From positions 10,974,507-11,038,506 of the forward strand of contig CM119268.1 of NCBI GenBank assembly GCA_051294375.1: 64,000 bases of DNA, read 5' to 3'. The position numbers and the translations under genes are program-made. This document shows, piece by piece, positions 62,996-64,000 of the stretch. The DNA is from Paraspadella gotoi. Taxonomy: Eukaryota > Chaetognatha. Each line of letters begins with the position of its first letter. The stretch's first letter is position 1. The notes under the pieces are model-generated. The model had not been told where the DNA came from. It was given only the letters and a program-made list of their open reading frames with translations, and did not search any database.

Positions 62996-64000
62996 GTCTG
63001 TTTTAAAATCGTGGATTTCCAACTCGACTTTAAAATCCAATTTAGTCCGCATCCTTATTTTCCGTTGTTTACTTTTTTCATTAAACTTTACGCATCGCAC
63101 GCTTTTCGTCGGTACTTCAGAAAACTCCCATCATTTCCTCTTTTTTCTATTTCCGTTTAAAAAAAATTCAAATTTCCATTTTAATTTCCGTTTTTCCGAA
63201 GAAGCGAGTGCCCTTCCGCGACCAGAGCCTGTCCGCTTCCTTGTCGACTTTCCCCCGCTCCCGAGCCCCTGGGGCAGCTCGCTTTGGACCAGATGCTGCC
63301 TTGCCCTGAGTGCAGCTATCTGGCGTTTTCCCAAAAAAAAATTATTAAGCCAAGGCTCTTTTTAATCTCCTACGCGTCCATTTTATTTGCAAACATATTC
63401 TTTTGTTTACTTTGTAGTACCCGCTAACGAATACTTCTCTTCCTTTTCCCTCTTTCTCATCCCTGCATTTTTATTTCAAAACTTCATAATCTTATCGGAC
63501 CGCCGAGCGAGACAATTTTCATCTCCTGACGTCATGACGGTGCCGACCAAATCATCATTGGAATTTGTGATGAACAACGTCGTACGTAGCCTCAAACGGT
63601 GTCAATTGTCATCATCATCATTATTCATCGTCATCGTCATGAATCTTCGGACTCGTTAAAATTTTAAACTTTGTCATTAAATGAAAAGATCTTTAAAAAC
63701 CTATTCCTGTTCAATTAAATTTGCCCCGAAAAATCACTATTTATTTTCCGAATTCCCTTGATTTTAAAAACTGTTTTTGTTTTATTTTTCAAATCGGTAG
63801 TAGTTATATTTGTGAACAAATACAAAAGGATTAATGAGGGTAAAATAAATGTTTCAACTTAGTTTTTAGCATCCTGGCAATGAAGTACCCGCATTTTCTT
63901 TTTTATTCTTGTGTAATATTGATATCTGATGTTTCTCTTCTCTCCTCGATGTTTTTTTTTTTCTTTTCGAAGAGGGCGCACGTGGATTGCGCCCAGGTTC

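Larger units (their letters stand above)
61011..64000 (+). repeat. Module D, copy 2 (complete)
   Basis: Fills the gaps of the copy at 50791-53671. It contains GA tracts at 61503-61560 and 62104-62160, a long AAAG/GAAA-type tract at about 62160-62320, the GC-rich minisatellite at 62835-62995 and ATC triplets near 63610-63640. It runs off the window at the position equal to 53671. No convincing gene. Confidence 0.75.

Noticed and set aside
62625-63365. Plus-strand open frame of 246 codons in module D
   Set aside because: It spans the GC-rich minisatellite, shows no domain, and the equivalent region in the other copy is gapped and shifted.
1-64000. A bacterial-type defence, toxin or viral system
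   Set aside because: All recognisable genes are spliced animal genes; I saw no reverse transcriptase, transposase, integrase or capsid motif and no CRISPR spacing on either strand.

Overview
The window is nuclear DNA from an animal with motile cilia. It holds intron-split genes with GT-AG splice sites: a von Willebrand C (VWC) domain protein, a class III glucose-transporter-like protein, a KIF25-type kinesin, tektin-1 and an integrin alpha chain. A spliced gene at 41-43 kb belongs to a secreted-looking family I associate, from memory only, with molluscs and other marine invertebrates, so a lophotrochozoan-like source is plausible but not proven. Long (GA)n/(CT)n tracts, AT-rich introns and SINE-like repeats fill the spaces. 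I saw no rRNA gene, clear tRNA gene, CRISPR array or bacterial operon.

Layout. 0.5-2.0 kb: 3' end of a VWC gene. 2.3-39.5 kb: one locus present about three times. Its order is transporter (+), KIF25 (-), TEKT1 (-), then a microsatellite-flanked spacer. Copy 1 (2.3-15.3 kb) is full of frameshifts and turns back on itself into an inverted copy (15.4-19.1 kb). Copy 2 (19.1-26.6 kb) is also frameshifted and ends at a 25-N gap. Copy 3 (26.65-39.5 kb) has intact exons and should be taken as the reference, except that transporter exon 1 is missing and survives only in copies 1 and 2. 39.5-43.9 kb is single-copy: a SINE-like element and the secreted-protein gene on the minus strand. 43.9-64 kb is built from a module A (forward 43.9-47.1, inverted 47.2-50.8, forward 57.7-61.0 kb) and a module D (50.8-53.7 and 61.0-64.0 kb) around an integrin alpha gene (55.1-57.7 kb).

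The copies differ mainly by single-base and homopolymer indels. Palindromic turn-backs sit at microsatellites or 25-N gaps, and one 10-N gap has the same 50 bases on both sides. I read most of the redundancy as uncorrected long-read or haplotig assembly error rather than true triplication, although a replaced segment in copy 2 (about 230 bp in copy 3) looks like a real allelic difference.

Biology worth keeping: KIF25 and TEKT1 lie head-to-tail 266 bp apart. An RFX X-box-like site lies about 210 bp upstream of the TEKT1 start codon, fitting ciliary regulation. TEKT1 uses GC-AG introns for three of its five introns and has Thr in place of Cys in the tektin nonapeptide. KIF25 carries a basic, Ser/Pro-rich insertion of about 90 residues in the motor domain. 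The integrin has a poly-Ser tract before its first beta-propeller blade.
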